Below, one piece after another: positions 46,215 to 57,328 of a stretch of 64,000 nt of DNA. Within the stretch, counting starts at the first letter, position 1, and each line of letters starts with the position of its first letter. Location of the stretch: positions 1 through 64,000 of the forward strand of contig NZ_VITN01000026.1 in NCBI RefSeq assembly GCF_007828045.1, read 5' to 3'. Source of the DNA: Nitrospirillum amazonense (lineage in GTDB: Bacteria > Pseudomonadota > Alphaproteobacteria > Azospirillales > Azospirillaceae). The position numbers and the translations under genes were made by a program. The notes under the pieces were generated by a model. It was not told the DNA's origin, did not search any database, and saw only the letters and a program-made list of their open reading frames with translations.

Positions 46215-46982
46215 TCAGGCCATCTCCAGCACCAGGCCGTCGTAGGCCGGCTCCACCCCCGGCGGCAGTATCGCCATCAGGGAGCGGTAGTCCATCTGGT
46301 GGTTCATATGGGTCAGGTAGGCGCGGCGGGGTTTGAGCCGGTCTATCCAGCTGAGCGCCAGGTCCAGGTGGGCGTGCACCGGGTGCGGTTCGATGCGGGT
46401 GGCATCCACGATCCAGGTGTCGATGCCCGCCAGCACGCTCCAGGCCTTCTCATCCAGGTGCACGACATCGGTGGAATAGGCGAAGTCGCCGATGCGGAAG
46501 CCCAGGCTGGGGAAGCGGCCGTGTTCCTGGTGGAAGGGAATGAAGTCGAGGTCGCCAATGCTGAAGGGGCCGGTGATGGTATGCGGCACCAGGCAAGGGC
46601 GCGGGAACCAGTCCGGCCTGTCCTGCGGCTTGAAGCAATAGTCGAACCGTTCCTGCAACTGGCCCAGATTGACCGTGTCCGCGTAAATGGGCAGCGGCCG
46701 GTTATTCATCCAATTGACCTGGCGCAGGTCGTCGATGCCGTGGGCGTGGTCGGCGTGCGCGTGGGTGTACACCACGGCGTCGATGCGGGTGACCTGCGCG
46801 TCCAGCAGCTGTTCCCGCATTTCCGGGCCGGTGTCGATCAGGACGGTGGTGCGGTCCGTCTCCACCAGGATGGACGCGCGGCGGCGGCGGTTGCGCGGCT
46901 CATTGGGGTCGCAGTCGCCCCAGATGTTGCCGATCATCGGCACGCCGCCGGACCCGCCGCAGCCCAGGATTCGCACCCGCAT
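46215..46982 (-). CDS. MBL-fold metallohydrolase (PhnP-like phosphodiesterase family)
   Basis: A 255-residue metallo-beta-lactamase-fold protein. The N-terminal ILGCGGSGGVPMIG and the metal motif THAHADH.HGIDDLRQVN are the PhnP/RNase Z-like pattern, with further His ligands in YSTDVVH and LTHMNH. It probably acts as a phosphodiesterase; the substrate is unknown. The ATG at 46982 follows TGAGGAA and is eight bases from the tatD stop. In many alphaproteobacteria this gene follows tatD, as here. Confidence 0.9.
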   Translation of the reverse strand: MRVRILGCGGSGGVPMIGNIWGDCDPNEPRNRRRRASILVETDRTTVLIDTGPEMREQLLDAQVTRIDAVVYTHAHADHAHGIDDLRQVNWMNNRPLPIYADTVNLGQLQERFDYCFKPQDRPDWFPRPCLVPHTITGPFSIGDLDFIPFHQEHGRFPSLGFRIGDFAYSTDVVHLDEKAWSVLAGIDTWIVDATRIEPHPVHAHLDLALSWIDRLKPRRAYLTHMNHQMDYRSLMAILPPGVEPAYDGLVLEMA

Positions 46983-46990
46983 GCCGTTCC

Positions 46991-47835
46991 TCACGCCGGG
47001 AACCCGGCGACGAAGGTGCCGCACTCGGCGGGCGGGATGCGGTCGAACAGCGCCAGCATGGTGGCGGTGGTGGCCCGGGCCAGATCCGCCGGATCCATGC
47101 CCTTCACCTCCGCCAGCAGGCGGGCGGTGTGGGCCACGAACGACGGCTCGTTGGTCTTGCCGCGCATGGGCACCGGCGCCAGGAAGGGCGCGTCGGTTTC
47201 CACCAGCATGCGGTCCAGCGGCACCTCCTTGGCGAACGCGCGCAGCTCGTCCGACTTCTTGAAGGTGACGATGCCGCTGAAGGAGATGTGCAGGCCCATC
47301 TCCAGCGCCTGGCGGCCCAGCTCAGGGCTGGAGCTGAAGCAGTGCAGCAGGCCGCGCAGCTTGCCTTCGGACCCGCCCTCCTCCCGCAGGATGCGGATCA
47401 TGTCCTCATCCGCGTCGCGGGTGTGGATGATGACCGGCAGGCCGGTTTCGCGCGCCACGGTCAGGTGGGCGCGGAAGGAGGATTCCTGAACCTCCTGCGG
47501 GCTCTTGTTGTAGTAATAGTCCAGGCCGGTCTCGCCCAGGCCGACGACCTTGGGGTACGCCGCCAGCTCACGCAGCCGTTCGACGGTGCACAGCTCCTGC
47601 TCCTCCAGCGCCTGGTGGGGGTGGACGCCCACCGTGCACCAGACATCGGGATAGGCCTGGGCCACCGCGTGCACTTGGGGAAAGCGGCTGAGGTGGGTGC
47701 AGATGGTCAGCATGGCGCCAACCCCCGCCGCCCGCGCCCGGCCCACCACCGCGTCGCGCTGTTCGGCGAAGTCGGGGAAGTCCAGGTGACAGTGGCTGTC
47801 GATCAGGAAGGGCTTATGGATCAGACCGTCCGGCA

Positions 47836-47836
<1 letters not shown>
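46991..47836 (-). CDS. tatD: TatD-family metal-dependent hydrolase
   Basis: A 281-residue amidohydrolase-fold nuclease. The metal ligands are visible in LIDSHCHLDFPDF, VGLGETGLDYYY, VIIHTRDA, LHCFSSS and VETDAPFL. TatD-type enzymes are Mg2+-dependent 3'-5' DNases acting in the cytosol. The ATG overlaps the metG stop (TGATG), so it is translationally coupled to metG. Confidence 0.95.
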
Positions 47837-49389
<1,553 letters not shown>

Positions 49390-49454
49390 GGCAACTCTCC
49401 GGCTAACAGGCTGTCGGTTTATTATCTAGGGCGGTGAAACCGCTTTTCAGCGTC

Positions 49455-50576
49455 TCAGGACGCCGCAGCCTCGATCGTGCGCAGCGCGCTCAACATCACC
49501 TGCTTGCGATCGAGATTGGCGCCTTCCGCCTTGGCGAACAGGCGGTTGACGTTGTCCCATACCTCCATCCAGCGATCAAGCGCACGATCCCGGCGCGCCG
49601 CGAAGGACAGACGTTCCATCAGGGCCGCCTCACCCTCCACGATCTCGGCCGCCGCCTGGTCACGGGCCAGCGCGCGGTTGAAGCGGGCCAGCCACCACAG
49701 CAGCAGGTCGGTCGTCGTCTCCCACACCGTGTCCTGGCCGGCGCGGGCCACCTGGTCCGCCAGGGCGTGGGCGGCGGCCAAATCCAGGCGCGGCAAGGTG
49801 TCCAGCACGCCCAGCAGCACGCGGTAGAGGTCCAGGCCCCCGGCGGCGGCCAGGTCCAGGCCCCGCCCGATGCTGCCGTCCGACAGGGTGGTCAGCGCCG
49901 CGGCATCGCCCATCTCCAGATCCGGCATCATGCGGTTGACCAGGCTACGCACCGTGGTGGTGGGCAGCGGCTCCAGCATCAGGGTGCGGGTGCGCGAGCG
50001 GATGGTGGGCAGGAGGGCGCCGGGGTTGTCCGCGACCAGCAGGATCAGCGCGCGGGGCGGCGGTTCCTCCAGGATCTTCAGGATGGCGTTCTGGCCGCTG
50101 GGGTTCATCTGGTCGGCGCCATCCACGACCACGATGCGCCAGCCGCCCTCGGCCGCCGTCAGCCGCAGGAAGGGGGCGATGCGCCGCACCTCCTCCACCG
50201 GCAGGTCGCGCTTGAAACGCTTGCGCTTCTCATCCCAGGTGCGCTGGATGGTCAGCAGGTCGCCATGCGCGCCGGCGGCCACGCGCCGGGCGATGGGGTT
50301 CTCGGGTGAGACGTACAGGCTGGTGGGCGGCGGCGGGGCGCCGAACAGCCCGTCTCCTTGCTGCTCCGCCCCGCCCGACAGCAGGAAGCGGGCGAAACGG
50401 TAGGCCAGCGTAGCCTTGCCGATGCCGGGCGGCCCGCCGATCAGCCAGGCGTGGTGCAGGCGCCCGCCGGTGGCGGCCTTCAGCAGCGTCTGTTCCGCCG
50501 CCGCATGGCCCATCAGGTCGTGCGTGGCGATGGGCGCCGGCACGCTTTCCCGGTCGAACGCCGGCGCCGGCATCAC
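49455..50576 (-). CDS. holB: DNA polymerase III delta' subunit
   Basis: A 373-residue AAA+ clamp-loader subunit. The modified P-loop reads GGPPGIGKATLAY, an extended loop follows, and VVVDGADQMNPSGQNAILKILEEPPPRALILL covers the Walker B and sensor 1 region. The usual SRC-type motif reads TIRSRTRTL. The zinc-binding cysteines of E. coli HolB are absent, as in other alphaproteobacteria. The ATG overlaps the tmk stop (ATGA). Confidence 0.95.
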   Translation of the reverse strand: MMPAPAFDRESVPAPIATHDLMGHAAAEQTLLKAATGGRLHHAWLIGGPPGIGKATLAYRFARFLLSGGAEQQGDGLFGAPPPPTSLYVSPENPIARRVAAGAHGDLLTIQRTWDEKRKRFKRDLPVEEVRRIAPFLRLTAAEGGWRIVVVDGADQMNPSGQNAILKILEEPPPRALILLVADNPGALLPTIRSRTRTLMLEPLPTTTVRSLVNRMMPDLEMGDAAALTTLSDGSIGRGLDLAAAGGLDLYRVLLGVLDTLPRLDLAAAHALADQVARAGQDTVWETTTDLLLWWLARFNRALARDQAAAEIVEGEAALMERLSFAARRDRALDRWMEVWDNVNRLFAKAEGANLDRKQVMLSALRTIEAAAS

Positions 50577-51217
50577 GCGGTCCTCCCCAGCGGGCCCAAG
50601 CGCCCCTCCACCACCGTCAACAGCCGGGCCTGGATGGTGGCGATGTCGCCGGTGGCGTCGATCACGGCGCAGCGGCCGGAATCGCGGGCGGCGATGTCCA
50701 AGAAGCCTTGGCGGAGGCGTTCATGAAACTCCATGCCCATGCGCTCGTACCGGTCCTCGGTCCCCGGCCTTGAACCGGCGCGGGCCAGGCCCGCCTCGAC
50801 CGGCAGGTCCAGCACCAGGGTCAGGTCGGGCATGAGGCCGCCGGTGGACAGGCGGTGCAGATCGGTCAGGACACCCCGGTCCACGCCCATGGCGTAGCCC
50901 TGGTAGGCGACGGTGCTGTCGGCATAGCGGTCGCACAGCACCCAGGCGCCCCGGGCCAGGGCCGGGCGCACCAGCGCCTCGACATTCTCATGCCGGGCGG
51001 CGTTATGCAGCAGCGCCTCGGTCAGGCGCTGCCAAGACGTGTCGCCGGCCACCAGCAGCCCCCGGATGGCGGCGGCGCCGTCGGACCCGCCGCCAGGCTC
51101 ACGGGTGGTCACCACCTCCATCCCCCGGTCCGTCAGGGCCTGGGCCAGCAGGCGGATCTGGGTGGACTTGCCCGCCCCCTCCCCGCCCTCGAGGGTGATG
51201 AACCGGCCGGTCGCCAT
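50573..51217 (-). CDS. tmk: Thymidylate kinase
   Basis: A 214-residue kinase phosphorylating dTMP to dTDP. The P-loop is EGGEGAGKSTQ, the substrate motif TREPGG, then the DRY box LCDRYADSTVAYQG, and the LID region around RPGTEDRYERMG. It lies between dacA (8-base gap) and holB (4-base overlap). Confidence 0.96.
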   Translation of the reverse strand: MATGRFITLEGGEGAGKSTQIRLLAQALTDRGMEVVTTREPGGGSDGAAAIRGLLVAGDTSWQRLTEALLHNAARHENVEALVRPALARGAWVLCDRYADSTVAYQGYAMGVDRGVLTDLHRLSTGGLMPDLTLVLDLPVEAGLARAGSRPGTEDRYERMGMEFHERLRQGFLDIAARDSGRCAVIDATGDIATIQARLLTVVEGRLGPLGRTA

Positions 51218-51225
51218 CAGCCGCC

Positions 51226-52398
51226 TCAGCTGCCGAAGATCATGCGGTGCAGGCCGGCGCCCATGCGGCCCAACAGGCCAAGGCGCGGCACGTCAGTGGC
51301 CGCCCGCAGGGGGATTTCCAGGGTCTGCAGGTCCGGCGCCGTCACCTTCAGGGTGGCGACGGCGGCGCCCTTGGCCACCGGGGCGGCCAGCGGCAGTTGC
51401 GTCACCACCGCCACCTTCATGGCGCGGCGCTGCTCGGCGGTCAGGGTGATCTTCAGGGCGTCGGGGATGACCACCGGCACGCTGTCGGCGGTGCCCAGCG
51501 ACACCGGTAGGGTGTCCACCGTCTCGCCCGCCTTGAACAGGGCATAGTCGTCGAACTCGTGGAAGCCCCACTCCAGGATGCGGGCGGGCTCATCCGCGCG
51601 GCTCTGCATGCTGGTCAGGCCGTTGATCACCAGCACCAGGCGGCGGTCGCCGCGCTTGGCCGAGGCGATCAGGCCGTAGCCGCCCGCCTCGGTATGGCCG
51701 GTCTTCAGGCCGTCCACGCCCATGTTGCGGTACAGCAGCGGGTTGCGGTTGCCCTGCTTGATCTTGTTGTAGGTGAACTCCAGCTCCGAGAAATAATGAT
51801 AGTACTCGGGGAAGTCGTGGATGGTGTGGATGGCCAGGATGGCCAGGTCGTGCGCCGTGGAATAGTGGTTGGCGTCCGGCAGGCCGGCGGCGTTGGTGAA
51901 GTTGCTGTCCTTCATGCCCATGTCGTGGGCGCGCTTGGTCATGTTGCGGCAGAAGGCCTCCTCCGTGCCGCCCAGGCCTTCGGCCAGGACGATGGTGGCG
52001 TCGTTGCCGGACTGCACCAGCACGCCGCGGATCAGATCCTCCACCTTCACGTTGGCGCCCAGCGGCAGGTACATGGTGGAGCCTTCGGTCTTGGCTCCGC
52101 CCAGTTCCCAGGCACGGCGGCTGACCGGCAGGCTGTCCTCCAGCGACAGCTTGCCGTTCTTCAGCCGGTCGAAGACCATGTACATGGTCATGACCTTGCT
52201 CATCGACGACGTCGGCATGTGCTGGTCGGCGTTCTTGGCGAACAGGACGGTGCCGGTGTCGGCATCCATCAGGATGGCCTGGCGCGCCTCAGTATCGATG
52301 GTGGCGGCGTGCGCCACGCTGCTCAACAGGCCGCCCAGCAGCCCTATAACCAGGGCGGCCTTAACCGCGCCGCGCGTCGCCAAAACCTTCAGTTCCAT
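51226..52398 (-). CDS. dacA: D-alanyl-D-alanine carboxypeptidase (PBP5/6 type)
   Basis: A 390-residue low-molecular-weight penicillin-binding protein. The signal peptide ends VAHA. The catalytic SxxK is SSMSKVMT, SxN is QSGNDA and KTG is GLKTGHTEAGG. A C-terminal beta-domain and a short amphipathic end (GLLGRMGAGLHRMIFGS) for membrane attachment follow. It trims the terminal D-Ala from peptidoglycan pentapeptides in the periplasm. It heads the dacA-tmk-holB-metG-tatD-MBL string, 220 bases after rlpA. Confidence 0.95.
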   Translation of the reverse strand: MELKVLATRGAVKAALVIGLLGGLLSSVAHAATIDTEARQAILMDADTGTVLFAKNADQHMPTSSMSKVMTMYMVFDRLKNGKLSLEDSLPVSRRAWELGGAKTEGSTMYLPLGANVKVEDLIRGVLVQSGNDATIVLAEGLGGTEEAFCRNMTKRAHDMGMKDSNFTNAAGLPDANHYSTAHDLAILAIHTIHDFPEYYHYFSELEFTYNKIKQGNRNPLLYRNMGVDGLKTGHTEAGGYGLIASAKRGDRRLVLVINGLTSMQSRADEPARILEWGFHEFDDYALFKAGETVDTLPVSLGTADSVPVVIPDALKITLTAEQRRAMKVAVVTQLPLAAPVAKGAAVATLKVTAPDLQTLEIPLRAATDVPRLGLLGRMGAGLHRMIFGS

Positions 52399-52452
52399 GT
52401 CTCTTCTATCCCGACTGCGTGTCCGATAGCTCTAATAGCCTTAAAGCATGCG

Positions 52453-52468
52453 GGGGCACTGATGCCCC
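52453..52468 (-). terminator. Hairpin between rlpA and dacA
   Basis: GGGGCA-CTGA-TGCCCC forms a 6-bp GC-rich stem downstream of the rlpA stop, followed on the minus strand by CGCATGCTTTAAGG. It is a weak terminator or attenuator candidate within an otherwise co-directional string. Confidence 0.4.
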
Positions 52469-52589
52469 ATGAACGGCCGTCCATGCCAGTCTCCAGACGG
52501 CCTATGGCCAAAATGTCCCAACCGGCGGCGACCCCGGTGCACAGGGTGCGGCGGCCGGCGGGAACATTTCAAGCTTAACCCGCGTCCTA

Positions 52590-52627
52590 TTCGACCCCGG
52601 CCTTACTCGACCCCGGCCTTACTCGAC
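52590..52627. repeat. 16-bp tandem repeat spanning the rlpA stop codon
   Basis: TTCGACCCCGGCCTTA, then CTCGACCCCGGCCTTA, then CTCGAC: about two and a half copies of a 16-bp unit. The last full copy contains the rlpA stop codon (TAA on the minus strand), so the unit duplicates the stop into the trailer in different frames. Confidence 0.75.
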
Positions 52628-53710
52628 GATGACGCGGGCGCCGTTGTTGCCAGCGGCCACCACCTGGTCCAGCACCTGGTCGGCCTGTTCGGGCGTGTCC
52701 AGCGGGCCGACGCGGACGCGGAAGAACTGCGTGCCGTTGACCATGCTGGGCGCCAGGAAGGATGGGCCGATGCTGGCCAGCCGGGCGCGCAGCTTGTTGG
52801 CGTTGTCGAACAGGGTGAAGGACCCGGCCTGCACGTAGATGCGCTTCGGCCCCGGGCCGACCGCGACCTGCTGCACCACCGGCGCCGGCAGGAATCGGCC
52901 GTCCGGCTCCGTCGTGCCGGGAACGGTGGTGGGGGCCTGGACGGGCCGCGCCGGGGCCGGACTCGGCCCTTGCGCCGGCGGCAGGGCCTGGCCCTGCACC
53001 GTCACGCTGGGGCGCGGGGCGGCCTTGGGCACCGGGCTGCCGTCCGCCATGGTGGTGGGCACGGGCGCCGTGCTGCTGGGCGGCGCGGTCAGGGCCACCT
53101 GGCTGCCGCCGGCCTGCATGGCCGCCGCCGCGATGGCGCGGCTTTCATCCGCCAGGATCTGCACCCGCACCTTGGCCGTGCCCTGCTGTTCCATGCCCAG
53201 CAACTGGGCGGAGCGGCGGGACAGGTCGATGATGCGGCCGGCGGCAAAGGGGCCGCGGTCGTTGATGCGCACGACGATGGAACGGCCATTGTCCAGGTTG
53301 GTCACCCGCACCAGGCTGGGCATGGGCAGGGTCTGGTGGGCCGCCGTCAGCTCGTTCTGGTCGAAGGTTTCGCCGTTGGCGGTGCGTTCCTGGTGGAATC
53401 CCGGGCCGTACCAGCTGGCGATGCCGGTCTGGTCGTAATCATAGTCGGCGCGCGGATAGTACCAGATGCCGCCGATCTGGTAGGGGTTGCCCACCTTGTA
53501 GGTGGGCTGGCCCGCGCCGGCGGCCGATGGCGCCTGGGTCTTGGCGGTGGCGGCGGGGCCCGGCGCCTCCTGCTTGTGGGCGCAGCCGGCCATCAGCAGG
53601 GCAGCAAGCGACACCCCGGCCAGGGCGGGCGCTTTCCAGGGGAACTGTCCCGTCGATTCGTTGGCGGCGGCGGCCGCCGCCGTCCGCTTCACCAGATTTG
53701 CCCGGCTCAT
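52619..53710 (-). CDS. rlpA: RlpA-family septal ring lytic transglycosylase with SPOR domain
   Basis: About 363 residues. A lipobox (LLMAGC) near residue 43 follows an N-terminal charged region, making it an outer-membrane lipoprotein. The double-psi beta-barrel RlpA domain shows GIASWYGPGFHQERTANGETFD, ALTAAHQTLP and VRINDRGPF. A Pro/Ala-rich linker leads to a C-terminal SPOR domain (RIYVQAGSFTLFDNANKLRARL) that binds denuded septal glycan. It cleaves glycan strands during division. The ATG at 53710 is preferred; a GTG three codons earlier is possible. Neighbouring mltB and dacA share the cell-wall theme. Confidence 0.93.
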   Translation of the reverse strand: MSRANLVKRTAAAAAANESTGQFPWKAPALAGVSLAALLMAGCAHKQEAPGPAATAKTQAPSAAGAGQPTYKVGNPYQIGGIWYYPRADYDYDQTGIASWYGPGFHQERTANGETFDQNELTAAHQTLPMPSLVRVTNLDNGRSIVVRINDRGPFAAGRIIDLSRRSAQLLGMEQQGTAKVRVQILADESRAIAAAAMQAGGSQVALTAPPSSTAPVPTTMADGSPVPKAAPRPSVTVQGQALPPAQGPSPAPARPVQAPTTVPGTTEPDGRFLPAPVVQQVAVGPGPKRIYVQAGSFTLFDNANKLRARLASIGPSFLAPSMVNGTQFFRVRVGPLDTPEQADQVLDQVVAAGNNGARVIVE

Positions 53711-53753
53711 CACTCGCACACCGCTATGGATTGTGGCTGCACCCTACAACATC

Positions 53754-54866
53754 TCACGGCGCCGCGCCAAGTTGATCGGCCAGCAAACCAACGGTGGTCG
53801 CGAAATAAGTGGACCGGTTCCAGTTCATGATGGTGCGGTAGTTGTCATAGACCAGGAAGGCGCGGCCGTCCGGCCCGTCCGGAATGACCAGCGAGGCCGA
53901 CAGCGCGCGGGCCGGCAGCGGCTTGCCGTCCAGGGACCGCACCCCGGCCTTGGCCCATTCCGCCAGCGTGCGCTTCTTGTCCAGGCCGGCGGCGGCGGCG
54001 GCGGCGTCCAGACCTTTCGCGGGCAGCTTCACTTCCCGTCCCCAGGTGGTGCCGGCATCCCAGCCCACGGTGGACAGGTAGTTGGCGGCCGAGGCCAGAA
54101 CATCCGGCGTCCGGGTCCAGATGTCGCGGCGACCGCAGCCGTCGAAGTCCTGCGCGAACTTGAAGAAGGCGCTGGGCATGAACTGTACCTGGCCCATGGC
54201 GCCGGCCCATGACCCCTTCATGGTGGCGGGGTCGACCTTGTCCTCCTCCACGATGCGCAGGGCCTGGATCAGTTCCTTGCGGAAATAAGCCGGGCGGCGG
54301 CCATCATGGGCCAGGGTCGCCAGGGCGTCGATGATGCGGAAGCCGCCGGTGACCCGGCCGTAATTGGTCTCCAGTCCCCACAGCGCGACGATGTACTGCG
54401 GCTGCACATGGTACTTGGCGCTGACCTGGGCCAGCAGGGCGGCGTTCTGGCGCATCATGTCGCGGCCGCGCTGGATGCGGTCCTTGGTCAGGACGCGGTC
54501 GGCGTAGGTGGCGAAGGTGACCGTGCCTTCCGGCTGCTTGCGGTCCAGGTCGATGACGCGCGGCAGTTCCTGCACATTGGCCAGCGCCAGGTCCAGGGTG
54601 GCCTTGGAGATGCCCTGGGCCTGGGCCTCCTGCCGCACGCCGTCCAGCCAGCGCGCGAAGTCCGCCTGCTGTTCCGGCGTGATGACGGTGGGGACGGGCG
54701 CCGCGGGGGCCGGTGGTTGCGCTGGGGCGGGTGGGGGTGCCGGTGGCTGCTGGGCGTTCGCCGCCGCCGGCGGTCCGCCGGCGCATCCCGTCAGCAACAG
54801 CGCCGACAGCATGCCGATGCCGGTGGCGCGGGACAGGAGGGGGCGGCTGGCGGGAAAGCGGGTCAC
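53754..54866 (-). CDS. mltB: Lytic murein transglycosylase, MltB family
   Basis: A 370-residue lipoprotein (lipobox LLLTGC near residue 28), with a Pro/Ala/Gln linker to about residue 65. The SLT-type catalytic region carries ALWGLETNYGRVTGGFRI, whose Glu is the acid catalyst, then MKGSWAGAMGQVQFMPSAF and DIWTRTPDVLASAANYLSTVGW. It cleaves peptidoglycan to 1,6-anhydro products in the periplasm. The start is GTG. It precedes rlpA on the same strand by about 40 bases. Confidence 0.93.
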   Translation of the reverse strand: MTRFPASRPLLSRATGIGMLSALLLTGCAGGPPAAANAQQPPAPPPAPAQPPAPAAPVPTVITPEQQADFARWLDGVRQEAQAQGISKATLDLALANVQELPRVIDLDRKQPEGTVTFATYADRVLTKDRIQRGRDMMRQNAALLAQVSAKYHVQPQYIVALWGLETNYGRVTGGFRIIDALATLAHDGRRPAYFRKELIQALRIVEEDKVDPATMKGSWAGAMGQVQFMPSAFFKFAQDFDGCGRRDIWTRTPDVLASAANYLSTVGWDAGTTWGREVKLPAKGLDAAAAAAGLDKKRTLAEWAKAGVRSLDGKPLPARALSASLVIPDGPDGRAFLVYDNYRTIMNWNRSTYFATTVGLLADQLGAAP

Positions 54867-54917
54867 AGGCGAATTCCTCAGGCAAGCGGGAAAAGTGGTC
54901 GAAAACTAGGAATGAAA

Positions 54918-55739
54918 TCAGGGCGTTTTGGTGGCGCTGTCCGTGGCGTCGGGCGCGGGGAACAGGTTATCGGTGCGGCCCAGCAGATGGTAGGCCACCA
55001 ATCCGATGTATTCGTGCACCGACTGCGACAGCAGTTCCAGCCCTCGCAGCAGGTCGAAGTCCGGCCGGTACAGCAGGGTCCGGGGGGCCCGGATGTCCAC
55101 CGGGTAGGCCACCACCGGCCAGCCGACATGGCGGAAGATGCCCACCGAGCGCGGCATATGGAAGGCCGATGTCACCAGCAGCCAGGTCTGCCCGGGCTGC
55201 GGATGCATCAGGTCACGGCTGAACAGCGCGTTCTCCCAGGTGTTGCGCGACTCCCCCTCGAAGGTCACGCGGCCGATGTCCATGCCGATCTCCTCCAGGG
55301 CGGCGCGGGCCACCGGCGCCTCCTTCTCATCAGGGTCGCGCAGCTCCCCGGACCCGCCGGAGAAGATGATGCGGGCGTCGGGATAGCGGCGGGCCAGGTC
55401 GGGAATCACCATCAGCCGCTCCGCCGCGGCGTTCACCTCCGGCTGGCCCGTCTCGGCTGTCGCCACCTGGTCGACAGACCCGCCCAGGACGATGATGCCG
55501 TCGACATGGGTGGGAAGGTTCGCGGGCGCTGGAAAGCGCTGCTCCAGCGTGCGCATGCTCCACGCCCCGACGGGCAGCACGGCAATGATGGCCAGCCCCA
55601 CGGCCGCGGCCCGGGCGCAGAGCAGGGACCGGCGCGCCCTGAAGCCCCCGGTTGCAAAAAGGCCAACCAACAAAAACAAAAGCAATAGGTTGCCGGGCGC
55701 CGTCAGCGTCCAGAAGATCTTGGACAGGGCAAAACTCAA
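54918..55739 (-). CDS. YdcF/ElyC-family (DUF218) membrane protein
   Basis: A 273-residue protein with two N-terminal membrane helices (GNLLLLFLLVGLFATGG and AVGLAIIAVLPVGAWSM) and a DUF218 domain: DGIIVLGGS, RIIFSGGSGEL, ESRNTWENA, WLLVTSAFHMPRSVGIF. ElyC-type proteins are tied to envelope and lipid-carrier homeostasis. The start is TTG at 55739 with GGGAGG about nine bases upstream; no better start is in frame. Confidence 0.88.
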   Translation of the reverse strand: MSFALSKIFWTLTAPGNLLLLFLLVGLFATGGFRARRSLLCARAAAVGLAIIAVLPVGAWSMRTLEQRFPAPANLPTHVDGIIVLGGSVDQVATAETGQPEVNAAAERLMVIPDLARRYPDARIIFSGGSGELRDPDEKEAPVARAALEEIGMDIGRVTFEGESRNTWENALFSRDLMHPQPGQTWLLVTSAFHMPRSVGIFRHVGWPVVAYPVDIRAPRTLLYRPDFDLLRGLELLSQSVHEYIGLVAYHLLGRTDNLFPAPDATDSATKTP

Positions 55740-55881
55740 GGCATTTGCCTCCCATAATCATTGAGCCGGAAAGCCTAGGCCTGGCAGGCCTACTCCTGTA
55801 ACCGGCCTACCCCTGTAGCCAGTGATTCAGGCCGGAGCGACCCGGATACCGTCAGATTCTATCGTATTTGTCGAATATTGC

Positions 55882-57276
55882 ATGGACGGCGCAGTTTCCT
55901 CATGCGGTCGGGACAGGAAATGGTCTAAGGTCAAACCTAACCGAGAACAAGCCGGCCTAGCCCTGATCGTGACCGATGCCTGCCTGACCGTCGTCGCCAG
56001 AACCGACGCTGCACCTACGGGTGCCGGTGCCATGCAGGATATTTCCGTCTTCACCCGTCGTATCGATGATCATCTGGCCAGCCACAGCGGCCCCTGCGCC
56101 GTGCTGGTCATCGAGATCTCCCGCATGGCGGAGCTGTACAAGCTGCTGGGCCAGCAGGCCCTGGACGCGTCCATGGCCGTCATGGCCGAGCGGGTCTTGG
56201 GCCTGTGCGGCAGCGCTGACGCCGTCTGCCGAATCGCCCGGGCACAGTTCGCCCTGTTCTTGCCCAACCTCAGCCACGCCAGCAAGGCGCTGTTCACCGC
56301 CTCCGCCCTGGCTGCCCGTATTGGGGAGCCCATCCTGGTGGAGGGGCGGCTTTTGTACATGGTGGCCAAGATCGGGGTGGCGGTGTCGCCCGACGATGGC
56401 ACCAGCGGCCAGGCCCTGCTGCGGAACGCGGCCATCGCCCAGGGTGAGGTGGCGAAGTCCGGCTCCGCCCATTACCTGCACTATACCGAACAGATGCGGG
56501 AGCGGCTGCGCCACCAGCTGATCACGGAGACGGAGCTGCGCCAGGCCATCCTGGATGAGGCCTTCGTCCTGCACTACCAGCCCAAGGTGGCCATCGCCGA
56601 CGGCACCCCCATCGGGGGGGAGGCGCTGATCCGCTGGCGCCATCCCACCCGGGGCCTGATCTATCCCATGGAGTTCATTCCCATCGCCGAGGAGACGGGC
56701 CTGATGGTGCCCATCGGCGAATGGGCCCTGCGCGCCGCCTGTCGGCAGATCCAGTCCTGGATCGAAGCCGGACGCCAGCCGCTGCAGATCGCCGTCAACG
56801 TCTCGGAACGTCAGTTCCGCTGGGGGCACCTGCCTGCGCTGATCGACGTTCTGTTGCGGGAGACGGGCATCCCGCCCCACCTGCTGCAGCTGGAAATTAC
56901 CGAATCGGTGCTGCCGGAGGATCTGGAGGGGGCGTTGCGGCAGATGGCGTGGATCGCCGATTGCGGCGTGGCTCTGGCGCTGGATGATTTCGGCACCGGC
57001 TATTCCTCGCTGTCCTACCTGCGCGAGCTGCCGTTGGATTGTCTGAAGGTCGACCGCAAGTTCGTGCAGGACATGGAACAGGACAGCGGCACCCGCCATA
57101 TCGTCCAGGCCATCGTCGCCATGGCCAAGGCCATGGGCCTGAAGGTGGTGGCGGAAGGTGTGGAGACGGAAGGGGAGCGTAGCCTGCTGCGCGGCATGGG
57201 CGTGGAGGAAGGCCAGGGCTATCTGTTCGCTCGCCCCCTGCCCGTCAAGGAATTCGAGTTGTTCTGCGGGCTATAG
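55882..57276 (+). CDS. EAL-domain c-di-GMP phosphodiesterase with degenerate GGDEF domain
   Basis: About 464 residues. A GGDEF-like domain covers about residues 60-205, but the active-site loop reads RIARAQFALF where GGDEF is expected, so cyclase activity is unlikely. The EAL domain holds GGEALIRW, EITESVL, LDDFGTGYSSLSYLRELP, KVDRKF and EGVETE, the set required for c-di-GMP hydrolysis. No membrane segment is seen. The start is uncertain: GTG 55822, ATG 55882 and ATG 56032 are all possible. A PilZ effector gene is next to it, convergent. Confidence 0.88.
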   Translation: MDGAVSSCGRDRKWSKVKPNREQAGLALIVTDACLTVVARTDAAPTGAGAMQDISVFTRRIDDHLASHSGPCAVLVIEISRMAELYKLLGQQALDASMAVMAERVLGLCGSADAVCRIARAQFALFLPNLSHASKALFTASALAARIGEPILVEGRLLYMVAKIGVAVSPDDGTSGQALLRNAAIAQGEVAKSGSAHYLHYTEQMRERLRHQLITETELRQAILDEAFVLHYQPKVAIADGTPIGGEALIRWRHPTRGLIYPMEFIPIAEETGLMVPIGEWALRAACRQIQSWIEAGRQPLQIAVNVSERQFRWGHLPALIDVLLRETGIPPHLLQLEITESVLPEDLEGALRQMAWIADCGVALALDDFGTGYSSLSYLRELPLDCLKVDRKFVQDMEQDSGTRHIVQAIVAMAKAMGLKVVAEGVETEGERSLLRGMGVEEGQGYLFARPLPVKEFELFCGL

Positions 57277-57328
57277 GCGCCGCGGCCGCTTCCCAAGCAA
57301 TTATTGTTGGTGTCGGGGCAGAGGCCCT

